Shown: one piece after another, positions 53,394 to 63,100 of the stretch
Layout of the letters: every line of letters begins with the position of its first letter
Numbering within the stretch: the first letter of the stretch is position 1
Assembly: GCF_004122115.1 (NCBI RefSeq)
Contig: NZ_SBKP01000006.1
Coordinates: 62,001-126,000, forward strand
Source of the DNA: Sphingobium fluviale
GTDB lineage: Bacteria; Pseudomonadota; Alphaproteobacteria; Sphingomonadales; Sphingomonadaceae
Reading direction: 5' to 3'
Length of the DNA stretch: 64,000 nt
Made by a program: the position numbers and the translations under genes
Notes under the pieces: generated by a model
What the model was told of the DNA's origin: nothing
Databases searched by the model: none
Seen by the model: only the letters and a program-made list of their open reading frames with translations

Positions 53394-54340
53394 AGGCGTT
53401 TACCTATGAGCGTGCCAAGGATCCCGTCGCGGCGGCGCGCGCGGTGGCTGGCCGCCCCGGCGCAAAGTTCATCGCCGGGGGCACCAATCTGCTCGACCTG
53501 ATGAAGATCGAAGTCGAAGTGCCTACCCATCTCGTCGATGTGCAGGACCTCCCGTTCGACAAGATCGAGCAGACCCCGGAAGGCGGCCTCAGGATCGGAG
53601 CTCTCGTCACCAACACCGATCTCGCCACCGATGAGCGCGTCCGCCGTGACTATGCAGTGCTGAGCCGATCTATCGTGGCAGGCGCCTCTGGCCAGTTGCG
53701 CAACAAGGCATCCACGGCTGGCAATCTGCTCCAGCGCACACGCTGTCCCTATTTCTACGACACCAACATGGCCTGCAACAAGCGCAAGCCGGGTTCTGGT
53801 TGTGCAGCGATCGGCGGTTTTTCGCGGCAACTTGGCGTCATTGGCGTGAGCAAGTCGTGCATCGCCACTTTCCCCGGAGATATGGCCGTTGCGCTGCGCC
53901 TGCTGGACGCTGTGGTGGAGACAATCGACGCCAAGGGGAAAACGCGCGCAATCCCTATCGCCGAATTCCACATGCTGTGGGGAGATCACCCCGAAAGGGA
54001 GTTCGCGCTGGCTCCCGGAGAGCTGATAACAGCAGTCACGCTGCCGCAACCGCTCGGCGGCAAGCATTATTATGAAAAGGTGCGGGACCGCGCGTCTTAT
54101 GCTTTCGCGCTGGTCTCCGTCGCGGCGGTGATTCAGCCCGATCGAACGGGCCGCGTGGCGTTCGGCGGCGTCGCACCCAAGCCGTGGCGCGTGGAAGCAG
54201 CTGAGGCGCTTCTCCCTCAGGGAGCGGTGGCTGTTACCGCCAAGGCCTTCGCAGGTGCAACGCCGACCAAAGACAATGCGTTCAAACTGCCGCTGGCGAC
54301 CCGCGCGCTGGCATCCGTCATCGCGCAAGCCAAGGCCTGA
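53390..54340 (+). CDS. paoB: Molybdenum aldehyde oxidase, FAD subunit (PaoB-type)
   Basis: A 316-residue FAD-binding subunit with [14 protein letters not shown] near residue 27 and an insertion with cysteines ([20 protein letters not shown], followed by another Cys) that in E. coli PaoB holds an extra [4Fe-4S] cluster. This insertion separates it from xanthine dehydrogenase subunits. The start is a GTG at 53390 overlapping the paoA stop. Confidence 0.92.
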   Translation: MKAFTYERAKDPVAAARAVAGRPGAKFIAGGTNLLDLMKIEVEVPTHLVDVQDLPFDKIEQTPEGGLRIGALVTNTDLATDERVRRDYAVLSRSIVAGASGQLRNKASTAGNLLQRTRCPYFYDTNMACNKRKPGSGCAAIGGFSRQLGVIGVSKSCIATFPGDMAVALRLLDAVVETIDAKGKTRAIPIAEFHMLWGDHPEREFALAPGELITAVTLPQPLGGKHYYEKVRDRASYAFALVSVAAVIQPDRTGRVAFGGVAPKPWRVEAAEALLPQGAVAVTAKAFAGATPTKDNAFKLPLATRALASVIAQAKA

Positions 54341-54344
54341 GCCC

Positions 54345-56549
54345 ATGAAGTTCGATACCCCAGCCCAGACCAATCCCATCGACAAGATGGCCGTTGTCGG
54401 CCGCCCCGTGGATCGGATTGACGGTCCGCTCAAGACAACAGGCACCGCGACTTACGCATATGAACACCGCGAGGCGATCAACCCCGCTTATGGTTGGGTG
54501 ATCGGATCGGCCATCGCCAAAGGTACGCTCCGCTGGCTCAACCTCAATGAGGTCAAGGCGGCGCCGGGAGTGATTGCAGTGGTCACTGCGCAGGATGCGG
54601 GGCCCCTTGGCAAGGCCGGCAGAAACACCGCAAAGCTGCTCGGCGGCCCGGAGGTTGATCACTATCATCAGGCAATTGGTGTGGTCGTCGCAGAAACATT
54701 GGAGCAGGCCCGCGCCGCCGCCGCGCTTGCGCGCGTGGAGTATGTTCGCGCCGGGGGACAGTTTGATCTGGTTCAGGCGCTGGCAACCGCATCTGTTGTA
54801 GATGATAGCGGCAAGCCCAGTGCCCCCGAAATAGTGGGCACGTTCGATACGGCCTTCGCTGCCGCCCCGGTCAAACTCGATGCCGAATACACGACTCCCG
54901 ACCATAGCCATGCGATGATGGAGCCGTTCGCCTCCATCGCCGTGTGGAACAACGACGAACTGACGGTGTGGACATCAAATCAGATGATTGATTGGGGTCG
55001 CGGAGACCTTGCCAAGACGCTCAATATGCCGAAAGAAAAAATCCGGTTCCTGTCCCCCTATATCGGCGGTGGCTTCGGTGGAAAGCTGTGGCTCCGTGTT
55101 GATGCTGTGCTGGCGGCGCTCGGCGCGAAGGCAGCGGGGCGTGCTGTCAAAGTGACGCTGCCAAGGCCATTCATGACGAACAACTCCACCCATCGTCCTG
55201 CAACGCGGCAGCGCATCCGCATCGGTGCATCACTGGACGGCACGATTACGGCGATCGGCCACGAGAGTGGTTCTGGTGATCTGCCGGGCGGAGGGCCGGA
55301 GACCGCGACAGCCCAGACCAGACTGCTCTATGCTGGCGCCAATAGGCTGACCGCACTGAGGCTCGCGGTGCTCGATCTGCCCGAAGGCAATGCGATGCGG
55401 GCACCGGGCGAGGCGCCCGGCATGATGGCGCTGGAAATCGCGATGGACGAGATGGCGGAGAAGCTGGGGATGGACCCGGTTGCCTTCCGCATCAAAAACG
55501 ATACGCAGGTCGACCCCGCAAAGCCGGAGCGCCGCTTTTCACAGCGGCAGCTGGTCCGCTGTCTCACAGAAGGAGCAGAGCGCTTTGGCTGGTCACGCCG
55601 CAACCCGAAACCGGGACAGGCGCGCGACGGTCGCTGGCTAACCGGCATGGGCGTGGCCGCCGCGTTTCGCAATCATCTGAACGGGACGAGCGCGGCGCGT
55701 GTGCATCTTGATGCCAGTGGCATGGTAACTGTCGAAACGGACATGACCGATATCGGCACCGGCAGCTATACCATCATCGCCCAGACTGCGGCGGAGACGA
55801 TGGGCGTGCCCGTCGAGGCGGTTTCAGTCAAACTCGGCAGCTCGGACTTTCCCGTCTCCGTAGGGTCGGGCGGGCAATGGGGTGCCGCCAGCTCGACCGC
55901 CGGTGTTTACGCTGCCTGCGTCAAACTGCGCGAGGCCATCGCGCAAAAGCTGGGCTTCGACCCAGCGAGCGCGCTGTTCGAGGGCGGCTTCGTTCGTAGC
56001 GGAAATCGTTCGGCCCGGCTGGGCGAGGCGGCGGCGCAAGGTCGGCTGACTGGCGAGGACAAGATCGAATATGGCGAGCTGGGCAAAACGTGGCAGTTGT
56101 CCACCTTTGGCGCGCATTTTGTCGAAGTGGGCGTAGACGCTTACACCGGCGTGACACGCATCCGCCGGATGCTGGCGGTGTGTGCTGCGGGGCGGATCAT
56201 CAACCCGAAATCGGCGCGCAGCCAGGTTATCGGCGCGATGACGATGGGCGTGGGGAGCGCGTTGATGGAAGAGCTGGTGGTTGACAAGCGCTTCGGTTTC
56301 TTCGTCAATCACGACCTCGCCTCATACGAAGTGCCGGTCCATGCAGATATTCCGCATCAGGAGGTGATCTTCCTCGATGAGGCCGACGACAAGGCGAACC
56401 CGATGAAGGCCAAGGGCGTTGGCGAGCTGGGTCTCTGTGGCGTCGGTGCGGCAGTGGCGAACGCGATCTATAATGCCACCGGCGTCCGCATCCGCGATTA
56501 CCCACTGACGCCCGACAAATATCTGGACAAGCTGCCACCGCTGGTCTGA
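54345..56549 (+). CDS. paoC: Molybdenum aldehyde oxidase, molybdopterin-binding subunit (PaoC-type)
   Basis: A 734-residue catalytic subunit, matching the roughly 732 residues of PaoC. The first molybdopterin domain contains GGGFGGKLW, and the active-site glutamate is Glu694 in KGVGELGLCGVGAA. The enzyme oxidises aldehydes with water as the oxygen source, passing electrons via FeS and FAD. ATG at 54345 follows the paoB stop by 4 bases. XdhC-like and MocA-like maturation genes lie 21-24 kb away at 30.6-32.0 kb. Confidence 0.93.
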   Translation: MKFDTPAQTNPIDKMAVVGRPVDRIDGPLKTTGTATYAYEHREAINPAYGWVIGSAIAKGTLRWLNLNEVKAAPGVIAVVTAQDAGPLGKAGRNTAKLLGGPEVDHYHQAIGVVVAETLEQARAAAALARVEYVRAGGQFDLVQALATASVVDDSGKPSAPEIVGTFDTAFAAAPVKLDAEYTTPDHSHAMMEPFASIAVWNNDELTVWTSNQMIDWGRGDLAKTLNMPKEKIRFLSPYIGGGFGGKLWLRVDAVLAALGAKAAGRAVKVTLPRPFMTNNSTHRPATRQRIRIGASLDGTITAIGHESGSGDLPGGGPETATAQTRLLYAGANRLTALRLAVLDLPEGNAMRAPGEAPGMMALEIAMDEMAEKLGMDPVAFRIKNDTQVDPAKPERRFSQRQLVRCLTEGAERFGWSRRNPKPGQARDGRWLTGMGVAAAFRNHLNGTSAARVHLDASGMVTVETDMTDIGTGSYTIIAQTAAETMGVPVEAVSVKLGSSDFPVSVGSGGQWGAASSTAGVYAACVKLREAIAQKLGFDPASALFEGGFVRSGNRSARLGEAAAQGRLTGEDKIEYGELGKTWQLSTFGAHFVEVGVDAYTGVTRIRRMLAVCAAGRIINPKSARSQVIGAMTMGVGSALMEELVVDKRFGFFVNHDLASYEVPVHADIPHQEVIFLDEADDKANPMKAKGVGELGLCGVGAAVANAIYNATGVRIRDYPLTPDKYLDKLPPLV

Positions 56550-56591
56550 GCGCGGAGGCAGGGCGCTGCGGCCCGAAGGGTTAGATCCCTA

Positions 56592-56640
56592 GACCGTTTT
56601 CAAGATGAGCGTAGAACGCTCATCGGCTCGGAAAACGGTC
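56592..56640. repeat. Nested perfect inverted repeat (REP-like element)
   Basis: Outer arms GACCGTTTTC / GAAAACGGTC (56592-56601, 56631-56640) and inner arms GATGAGCGT / ACGCTCATC (56604-56612, 56616-56624) are both perfect. It can act as a hairpin between paoC and the convergent membrane-protein gene, and it supplies the last codons and stop of the latter. Related to the element at 28116-28148. Confidence 0.75.
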
Positions 56641-57309
56641 AGACTCTATGACGAGAGCCTTTCGGAACAGGCCGCGAACGAGCCGCGCTTCCAGAACCCG
56701 GCCGACAATGTAGAGGAACGCGAACAGCCCGGCGAACACATAGCTGGCGGTAGGCTTCAACTTTTTGTCCTCTTCCTTGGACTTGTCGTCTTTCTTGGGC
56801 TTCTCAGGGGCAGGTGCGCCAAGAAACTTGTCGATGGCATGCTGCGGAAGGACAGCCGGCTCCTTCTTCTCCTCTTTCGCGGTCGCCTCTTTCTTGGGCT
56901 CTTCCCACTTGCTGATGAGAACCGTCACCTGCGCGAATGCCAGGAACATCAGCGGCGCAAGAAAGCAGAACAGCAGCATGCGGCTCGCGAGCCGGTAGTT
57001 AAGCATTAACCCGCTCGCCTCACGTTCTATGCGCAGCACGCCACTTTCGAAAGTCGCCAGCTTATCCTGAGCGACCGGATCCTTCTTGCTGAAAGTTAAT
57101 ATGCTGCCGTTCCGCTCGTGCGTGGTGCCAACCTGATGAAACAGCGGCTCAATCCGGTCGAAAGCCTCATCGCACGATTGTGCTGGATCGATCGCCACGC
57201 TGCCCTTGACGTGCCAGATCCAGTCGACCCAATGCCACATGCTCACGCCTTGACGGTCTGGCTGCGGTGGCACGGTTACCAGATCATGCGGATGCGCGAG
57301 CTCAGTCAT
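56620..57309 (-). CDS. Two-helix membrane protein with a charged linker, unknown function
   Basis: A 229-residue protein with helices at about 108-132 (LLFCFLAPLMFLAFAQVTVL) and 192-212, separated by a very charged Lys/Glu-rich segment (about 135-185). The N-terminal region may be cytosolic. No family recognised. It overlaps the upstream sterol-desaturase-type gene by 4 bases and probably functions with it. Its C-terminus (SDRFPSR) is encoded by the repeat at 56592-56640. Confidence 0.65.
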   Translation of the reverse strand: MTELAHPHDLVTVPPQPDRQGVSMWHWVDWIWHVKGSVAIDPAQSCDEAFDRIEPLFHQVGTTHERNGSILTFSKKDPVAQDKLATFESGVLRIEREASGLMLNYRLASRMLLFCFLAPLMFLAFAQVTVLISKWEEPKKEATAKEEKKEPAVLPQHAIDKFLGAPAPEKPKKDDKSKEEDKKLKPTASYVFAGLFAFLYIVGRVLEARLVRGLFRKALVIESDRFPSR

Positions 57310-58331
57310 TCTGCTGGCACCATTTCAGGCTGATCGGGCTGACCTTTGCCGAAGCGGGCCTTGGTTGTCTTCCAGGCCTCGGTGAACGGATAGGTCATCT
57401 GCTCGCGGATCGACATGCGGCGCCCCCCCTCCATGCCGAGCAGTTCGGCCTCGCCATCCACACAGGTGCCGAACATCCTGTCAATGAAGATGTAGGTGCC
57501 GGCATAGTTGCTGCGGGTGGCCTCATAGTCCTGCGAATGGTGCAAGCTGTGATGTTCGGTGGTGTTAAAGATGTATCGCCACCAGCTTGGTGTATTGAAC
57601 CGGACATTGATATGCTGATAGGTGCTGACGGCGAGGCCAATGGACCCGGCGAGCAAGGCGGCGCGGGGCAGAAAGTCGAAGAACCCACCGATGCCCAGGC
57701 CGATCAGAAAGAGCTCCACCGGGTTGCCGACAGCACCTTTGTTAATATTGAGCTGAGTAATGTAATGATGCACCGAGTGGGTCAGCCATAGCGGATACCA
57801 GTTGTGCATCCCACGATGCATCCAGTACTGCCCGAAGTCGAAGATGAACGAGATCAGGAACGCCTGCACCAGCAGCGGCAGGCCAATGAACCAGGCGAGC
57901 TTGTCCCAGTCGAACTGATGCTGAAGCGCCTCAATCACGGCGTCACTGCCGATATATCGTTCTAGGACCGCCAACACCGTGTAACCCAGCGAGACGTAGA
58001 ACAGGTCGACGACCAGTTCCTTCCACGTCAGCCGCCAGCTGTCATAGCGGGGGTTTACCCACTCCAAAGCCAGCAACAAGGCCTTGAAACCGATGCCGAT
58101 ACCGATCGCGGTCGATGCCTTGGCGATTGAATTGGGGGCATAATACCAGAATGCCACCAGCGCAAACAGCATGGCGGGCTGGAACCAGGTGAAGACGAAC
58201 TGTTTGACGCGACCACCTTGGACCCGCCCCACATTCTCCCACCCGATTGTGACCGGCGCGTCGGCGCCGATAATGCGCTTCCCTACACGGACTCCATCCA
58301 TCGCGCCCTCATATCGGTTTGCATAATCCAT
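57306..58331 (-). CDS. Sterol-desaturase/fatty-acid-hydroxylase family membrane enzyme (second copy)
   Basis: A 341-residue di-iron membrane enzyme with histidine clusters FDFGQYWMHRGMHNW, THSVHHYITQLN and EHHSLHHSQDYEATRSNYAG. It is clearly paralogous to the 34120-35040 protein, with the same ITQLN-x-x-KG-x-VGNPxELFLI stretch and the same ending pattern. The substrate is unknown. It forms a two-gene unit with the downstream membrane protein. Confidence 0.88.
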   Translation of the reverse strand: MDYANRYEGAMDGVRVGKRIIGADAPVTIGWENVGRVQGGRVKQFVFTWFQPAMLFALVAFWYYAPNSIAKASTAIGIGIGFKALLLALEWVNPRYDSWRLTWKELVVDLFYVSLGYTVLAVLERYIGSDAVIEALQHQFDWDKLAWFIGLPLLVQAFLISFIFDFGQYWMHRGMHNWYPLWLTHSVHHYITQLNINKGAVGNPVELFLIGLGIGGFFDFLPRAALLAGSIGLAVSTYQHINVRFNTPSWWRYIFNTTEHHSLHHSQDYEATRSNYAGTYIFIDRMFGTCVDGEAELLGMEGGRRMSIREQMTYPFTEAWKTTKARFGKGQPDQPEMVPAE

Positions 58332-58824
58332 GATCCGTCAGGCGCACCGAAGGACGAATAAGGTGCCAGAAGTCGGGCGCTTGGGACATTATCAACCTTG
58401 CTGATATCCCCTAATAACGCCAGACAGCATTCTGCTATCTCAGTCATAGATTCTATCTATGTCACGCGCACGGAAGGCAGAGTGGGCTGGCGCCGCATTT
58501 CCAAACAGGCTCTCAGGGAATAATTGAAAATTTTGCATTTACTATAAAAATGCAAATAACTTTATATCATTCGCCTCAGTATGGTAAATTATAATGTAAT
58601 TCAATAAAAACTTTGGATCAGAAATTATAGTTTTTTAAGTTAATATTCCATAAACTATATAATGTTTTATTTTTACTGAATAAATCATGATTAAATACAT
58701 GTATATTACGTTTAATTCACACGCCTGTTATACTCTAAAATTAAGGAATTTTTAATTCGACCGCCAATATTAACTTGGTCGAGCGTTCCCGATCGCACGA
58801 ACGCCCTTTTCTAGGGGAATACAC
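58332..58824. other. Very AT-rich intergenic region
   Basis: 493 bases without a gene. From about 58480 to 58760 the base composition is far more AT-rich than anywhere else in the window. It contains a perfect inverted repeat TTTGCATTT / AAATGCAAA (58532-58540, 58548-58556) and an imperfect one around 58625-58667 (ATTATAGTTT with AAACTATATAAT). It carries the likely promoter of the RTX-like gene. Confidence 0.6.
58706..58734 (+). promoter_or_regulatory. Candidate promoter of the RTX-like gene
   Basis: TTACGT and TATACT separated by 17 bases fit a sigma-70-type promoter, giving a leader of about 85 bases before the ATG at 58825. The -10 is good (5 of 6); the -35 is weak. Confidence 0.45.
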
Positions 58825-60093
58825 ATGGCCACAGCAACAGTTACCGGCGGCAACAATGTCTCGCTCAGTCTTTCTGGCGCAGACCTGGTTACAGCCAAGA
58901 ACGCACTGGCAGCACTTTCAAGCCAGTTCGCGTCATCGAAGGTACAGAACATTCCGTTGTTCCCGTCCTCACCCGCGGTGCTCGACGTTTACAACGTTGA
59001 CAGCCGCTATACGCATAATGTGACCGCAACGCCCGATCTCGACGCGATTGTAGTGACGGGCAATGAAGGGACCAAGATCACCGGCAACTCGACCGTACAG
59101 CTGATCGCTGGCGGGCGCGGCGCAGACACGATCAACGCCGCAGGCGCAGCCAATGTAACGATTGCCGGCGGAGGTGGTGGCGACATCATCCAGCTCAACA
59201 GCGCGGGGCAGGCGGGCGGCAACGCGCTCATCTCGATGGCGTCGGGCAATGACACCGTGCGCATGTGGGGCGGCAACGCCACCATCACCGGCGCGCGCGT
59301 CGGCGACGAGATCGAGCTGAACGGCGGCACCAACACTGTCGTTGTCGACAAGAGCGCCAGCTTCGACATCAACGGCGGCAACAACACCATCGTCACCGGC
59401 GGCGGCAAGTTCACCGTCACCGGCTCTGGCCATGATGACATCACCGTCACGGGCCGCTCGGTCGAGATCGACAAGCACGGCCCCGGCACGCTGGACCTCA
59501 CGCTCAATTCGACCGTGGGCGGCAGCTATGACCTCGAAGGCAATATGACGATCCACCAGATGGGTGCGGGCCGTCACAGCCTTGAGCTGAATGGCAACGA
59601 CACCGTCTATCTCGGCGCGGGCAATGTCGACATCACCAATGTGCGCGGCACGACCGTGTACGGCGGCAGCGGCAAGCTCAACTTCGAGGGCGGCGGTTCA
59701 GGCAACGACTCGATCATGGCGGGCAGCGGCTCTGCCACGATCCTCGGTGGCGGCGGCTATGACACCATCATCGGCGGCTCTGGCGCGATGAAGGCGGATG
59801 GCGGCAGCGGCAGGGATTTGCTCATCGGCGGCAGCTTCAAGGATACGCTCACCGGAGGTTCGGGCGGAGACAGCTTCCGCTTCATCAACTCCGGCGGCCC
59901 GTCCACCGCGACCCACGTCATCACCGACTTCCAGCATGGCCTCGACAAGATCGACCTCTCTGGCGGCGGATACACTCTGGCGGACATCAGCTCGGCAACG
60001 ATCAAGGCTGGGTCGACGGTCATCAAAATGTCCGACGGCACGCAGATCACGCTCAAGAACTTCACGAGCCTCACTGCGTCCGATTTCGCCTGA
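58825..60093 (+). CDS. RTX-like repeat protein, probably type I secreted
   Basis: A 422-residue Gly/Asn/Asp-rich protein without an N-terminal signal peptide. Degenerate RTX nonapeptides recur (GGRGADTIN, GSGHDDITV, GGSGRDLLIGG, GGSGGDSFRF), consistent with calcium-dependent beta-roll folding. The C-terminal part (THVITDFQHGLDKIDLSGGG, then TLADI and an SLTASDFA end) resembles type I secretion substrates. No secretion genes are in view. It is followed by a terminator and a large glycosyltransferase. Confidence 0.8.
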   Translation: MATATVTGGNNVSLSLSGADLVTAKNALAALSSQFASSKVQNIPLFPSSPAVLDVYNVDSRYTHNVTATPDLDAIVVTGNEGTKITGNSTVQLIAGGRGADTINAAGAANVTIAGGGGGDIIQLNSAGQAGGNALISMASGNDTVRMWGGNATITGARVGDEIELNGGTNTVVVDKSASFDINGGNNTIVTGGGKFTVTGSGHDDITVTGRSVEIDKHGPGTLDLTLNSTVGGSYDLEGNMTIHQMGAGRHSLELNGNDTVYLGAGNVDITNVRGTTVYGGSGKLNFEGGGSGNDSIMAGSGSATILGGGGYDTIIGGSGAMKADGGSGRDLLIGGSFKDTLTGGSGGDSFRFINSGGPSTATHVITDFQHGLDKIDLSGGGYTLADISSATIKAGSTVIKMSDGTQITLKNFTSLTASDFA

Positions 60094-60110
60094 TACGTCC
60101 ATCAACCATG

Positions 60111-60137
60111 AAAAGCCCGGCGAAAGCCGGGCTTTTT
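60111..60137 (+). terminator. Strong rho-independent terminator
   Basis: An 11-bp perfect stem (AAAAGCCCGGC / GCCGGGCTTTT) with a GAAA tetraloop and a T5 tail, 18 bases after the RTX-like gene. It limits read-through into the glycosyltransferase gene, whose ATG is 12 bases further on. Confidence 0.95.
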
Positions 60138-60148
60138 GCGAGGTCTGA

Positions 60149-63100
60149 ATGTCCCTGCTTACCCCGGATCACGTCGCCTGCCACGACGATCCTGCCTCCC
60201 TCTCAGCGGTCATCGCGATGGCAAACCACGCCATTGCCGATGGCCGTTTTGAGGTCGCGCTGCGCCATGCGGACCGGGCCTGGCGCCTGTCGCCGCAAAC
60301 ACCGCTGGTGTGCGAGATACTGATCGCGCTGCTGTTGCGGGAGGGCAATGCCGCGCGGGCTATGCAGGTTTTTGACGGGCTGGAGCAACGGCATGTGAAT
60401 GTCGATCTCGGCGCGCTGCACATTGATGCGCTCCGGCTGTCAGGACAATGGGATAAGGCCAGCGCAGCGCTGGAGCACTATCTTGCCCGCTTTGCGGTGG
60501 AGCAGGACAGCAAGCTGGCGCGTGCCGCGAACGCGCTGGTTGAGGAACGCCCGCTTTCCGGATGGATTGGCGTTACGCCCGAACTTATGCTGACCGGGCA
60601 TATTCCGGCACCCGCGCAGACACGGGACATCATCCTTGAATGGCACGAGCCGGACGGCACGCGCGAAACTATACGCATCCCCACGGCGGGCGGAGTGCGT
60701 CTGGCCGAGATGTTGTCGGAAAGGCGCGCTCTCAACGGGCTGCGGGTCGGTGTTCTCGGCGCTGACATCCGCCTTATCGGCGGAACGATCGCTTTTCCCG
60801 AAAGCTTTGGCCTGAACGGCACGGCGACCGTGCAACCAACCCGCGTTGAAGGCACAATCAACCTGAGCTGGCTGCCGTCAACCACGCCCCCGGCGCTGCT
60901 GATGGCGAAAAAGGCCGGGCATCAGCCGGTCACTCTCGTGGCAGACGACGCCGCTCCGGGCGATTGGCGCTTCAGCCTGCCTTTCGGCAAGCTCGGCAGG
61001 CTTGCCGGAGGCGTTTTCGAGCTTGGCGTCGCCCTGCCCGATGGCAGGGTTGTGCCCTTTCCGGGATCGCCGATCAGCCTCTGTGCGGCAAAGCCCTATC
61101 GTGCGCCCAGACGGCGGACGAAGCGCGGCAGAGTCGATGCCATCAGCACTGCCATCGTCATCCCCGTCTATCGCGGGGCAGCAGAAACCCGCGCCTGCAT
61201 CGAGAGCGTGCTGGCAACCATCCCGCCCGCCGCGCCTGTCATCCTCATCAATGACGCCAGCCCGGAAAGCGCCATCACGGCGCTGATGGCCGAATATCAA
61301 CACCACCCCCGCGTCACGGTCATCACCAACCCCTGCAACCTTGGCTTCCCCGGTGCGGCCAATCGCGGCATGGCCGCTGCGCCCGGCCATGATGTGATCC
61401 TGCTAAACTCTGACACGGTGGTCTTTCCGGGCTGGTTTGAGCGGCTGACAGCCCACGCCGACGCAAACCCGGACATCGCCACCATAACGCCGCTCTCCAA
61501 CGCAGGCTCGATCGCCAGCTATCCCGGCGGAGAGGAAAGCGCCTGCACCGAGGAGGAAGCGCGGCGGCGCGACCATGCCGCAGCGGCAGCAAACCCCGGC
61601 CTCCATGTGGAGGCGCCAACCGGCGTCGGTTTCTGCATGCTCGTCCGGCGGGCCTGTATCAACGAGGTCGGCGCGTTTGACGAGCAGCTCTTCGGGCGCG
61701 GTTATGGCGAGGAGAATGATTTCTGCATGCGTGCCACGGCTCATGGCTGGAAGCATGTCATCGCGGGCGATGTCTATGTGCTCCATCGCAATGGCACGTC
61801 GTTCGGCATGACACGCAACGGCTGGATGGCGCGCAACGAGGCCGTGCTCGATCAGCGCCACCCGACCTACAAGGCGCTGGTCGAGACGTTCCACAAGGCG
61901 CAGCCGCTCGCGCCCCTGCGCCGCCGGATCGATACAGCACTGCTGCGCGAGGACGCACGCCCGGTCGCGCTGCTGGTGTCGCTGGCGCTGGCGGGCGGTG
62001 TGCAAAAGCATGTCGAGGCGCGCATCTCGGCGCTGGAGAAGCAGGGCTATCAGCCGATCATGCTGCGGCCCGGCAAGGAGAGCGGGTGCGCGCGCCTCAC
62101 AGTGCCGGGCAAACCGGAGCTTCAGGATCTGCTGTTCACCAGCCAGAATGAACTGGAGGCGTTCCGCGCACTGATGGCTGCGCTGCCTGTCCGTCAGATC
62201 GAGATCCATCATTTTCTGGGGCTGGATGCAGCCTTTATCGATGCGTGCCTATCGCTCGATGCGCCGACAGACATCTTCATCCATGATTACAGCTGGTATT
62301 GCCCGCGCCTCAGCCTGCTCGGCGCCAATGGCAGCTATTGTGGCGAGCCGGGCGCGGCCGGGTGCCAAAGCTGCATCGTGCAGACCGGCTCCGAACTGCA
62401 TGACCGCCTCTACCCCGATGCGCTGAAGGAACGCAGCCTGCGCTGGCTCCATCAGGCGCGGAATGTATTCGCCCCCTGCGAGGATGTCAGGCAACGCTAT
62501 GCGCGCAGTTTCCCGGCCGTGGATTTCAGGATCGCGCGCTGGGAGGAAACCCCGCCCGCGCCCCGCCCCATCGCTGATCCTGTCCCGCATCGGGTTGCGA
62601 TCATCGGCGCGATTGGAGAGCAAAAGGGGCGGGCCGTGCTGCTCGCCTGCGCGCGCCACGCGGCGCTGCATAATCTCGCGCTGGAATTCGTGCTGATCGG
62701 CTTTTCGGACGAGGAGGACGCGCTGCTCGCCACCGGCAAGCTGTTCATCACCGGCCGCTATGACGAAGCCGAGCTGCCGGAGCTGCTCCAGCGCGAGGCG
62801 CCCGCCGCGATCTTCCTTCCCTCTGTGACGCCGGAAACATGGAGCTATTCGCTTAGCCACGCGATGGCGACGGGCCTGCCCATCATTGCGTTCGATACCG
62901 GCGCGATAGCGGAGCGTCTGCGGCATACATCACACCCGCACCGCCTGCTCCCGCTCGAAACGCATGCGGCGCAGATCAACGAAATATTGATGAATATGTC
63001 GTCCGATGATGCTGCCGCACGGCAACAGCCACCCGCTGCTGATCCAGCGGCCAACGCTACTATCGATATGCCCCTTACCTTCCATGGCCACAGAGGTTCC

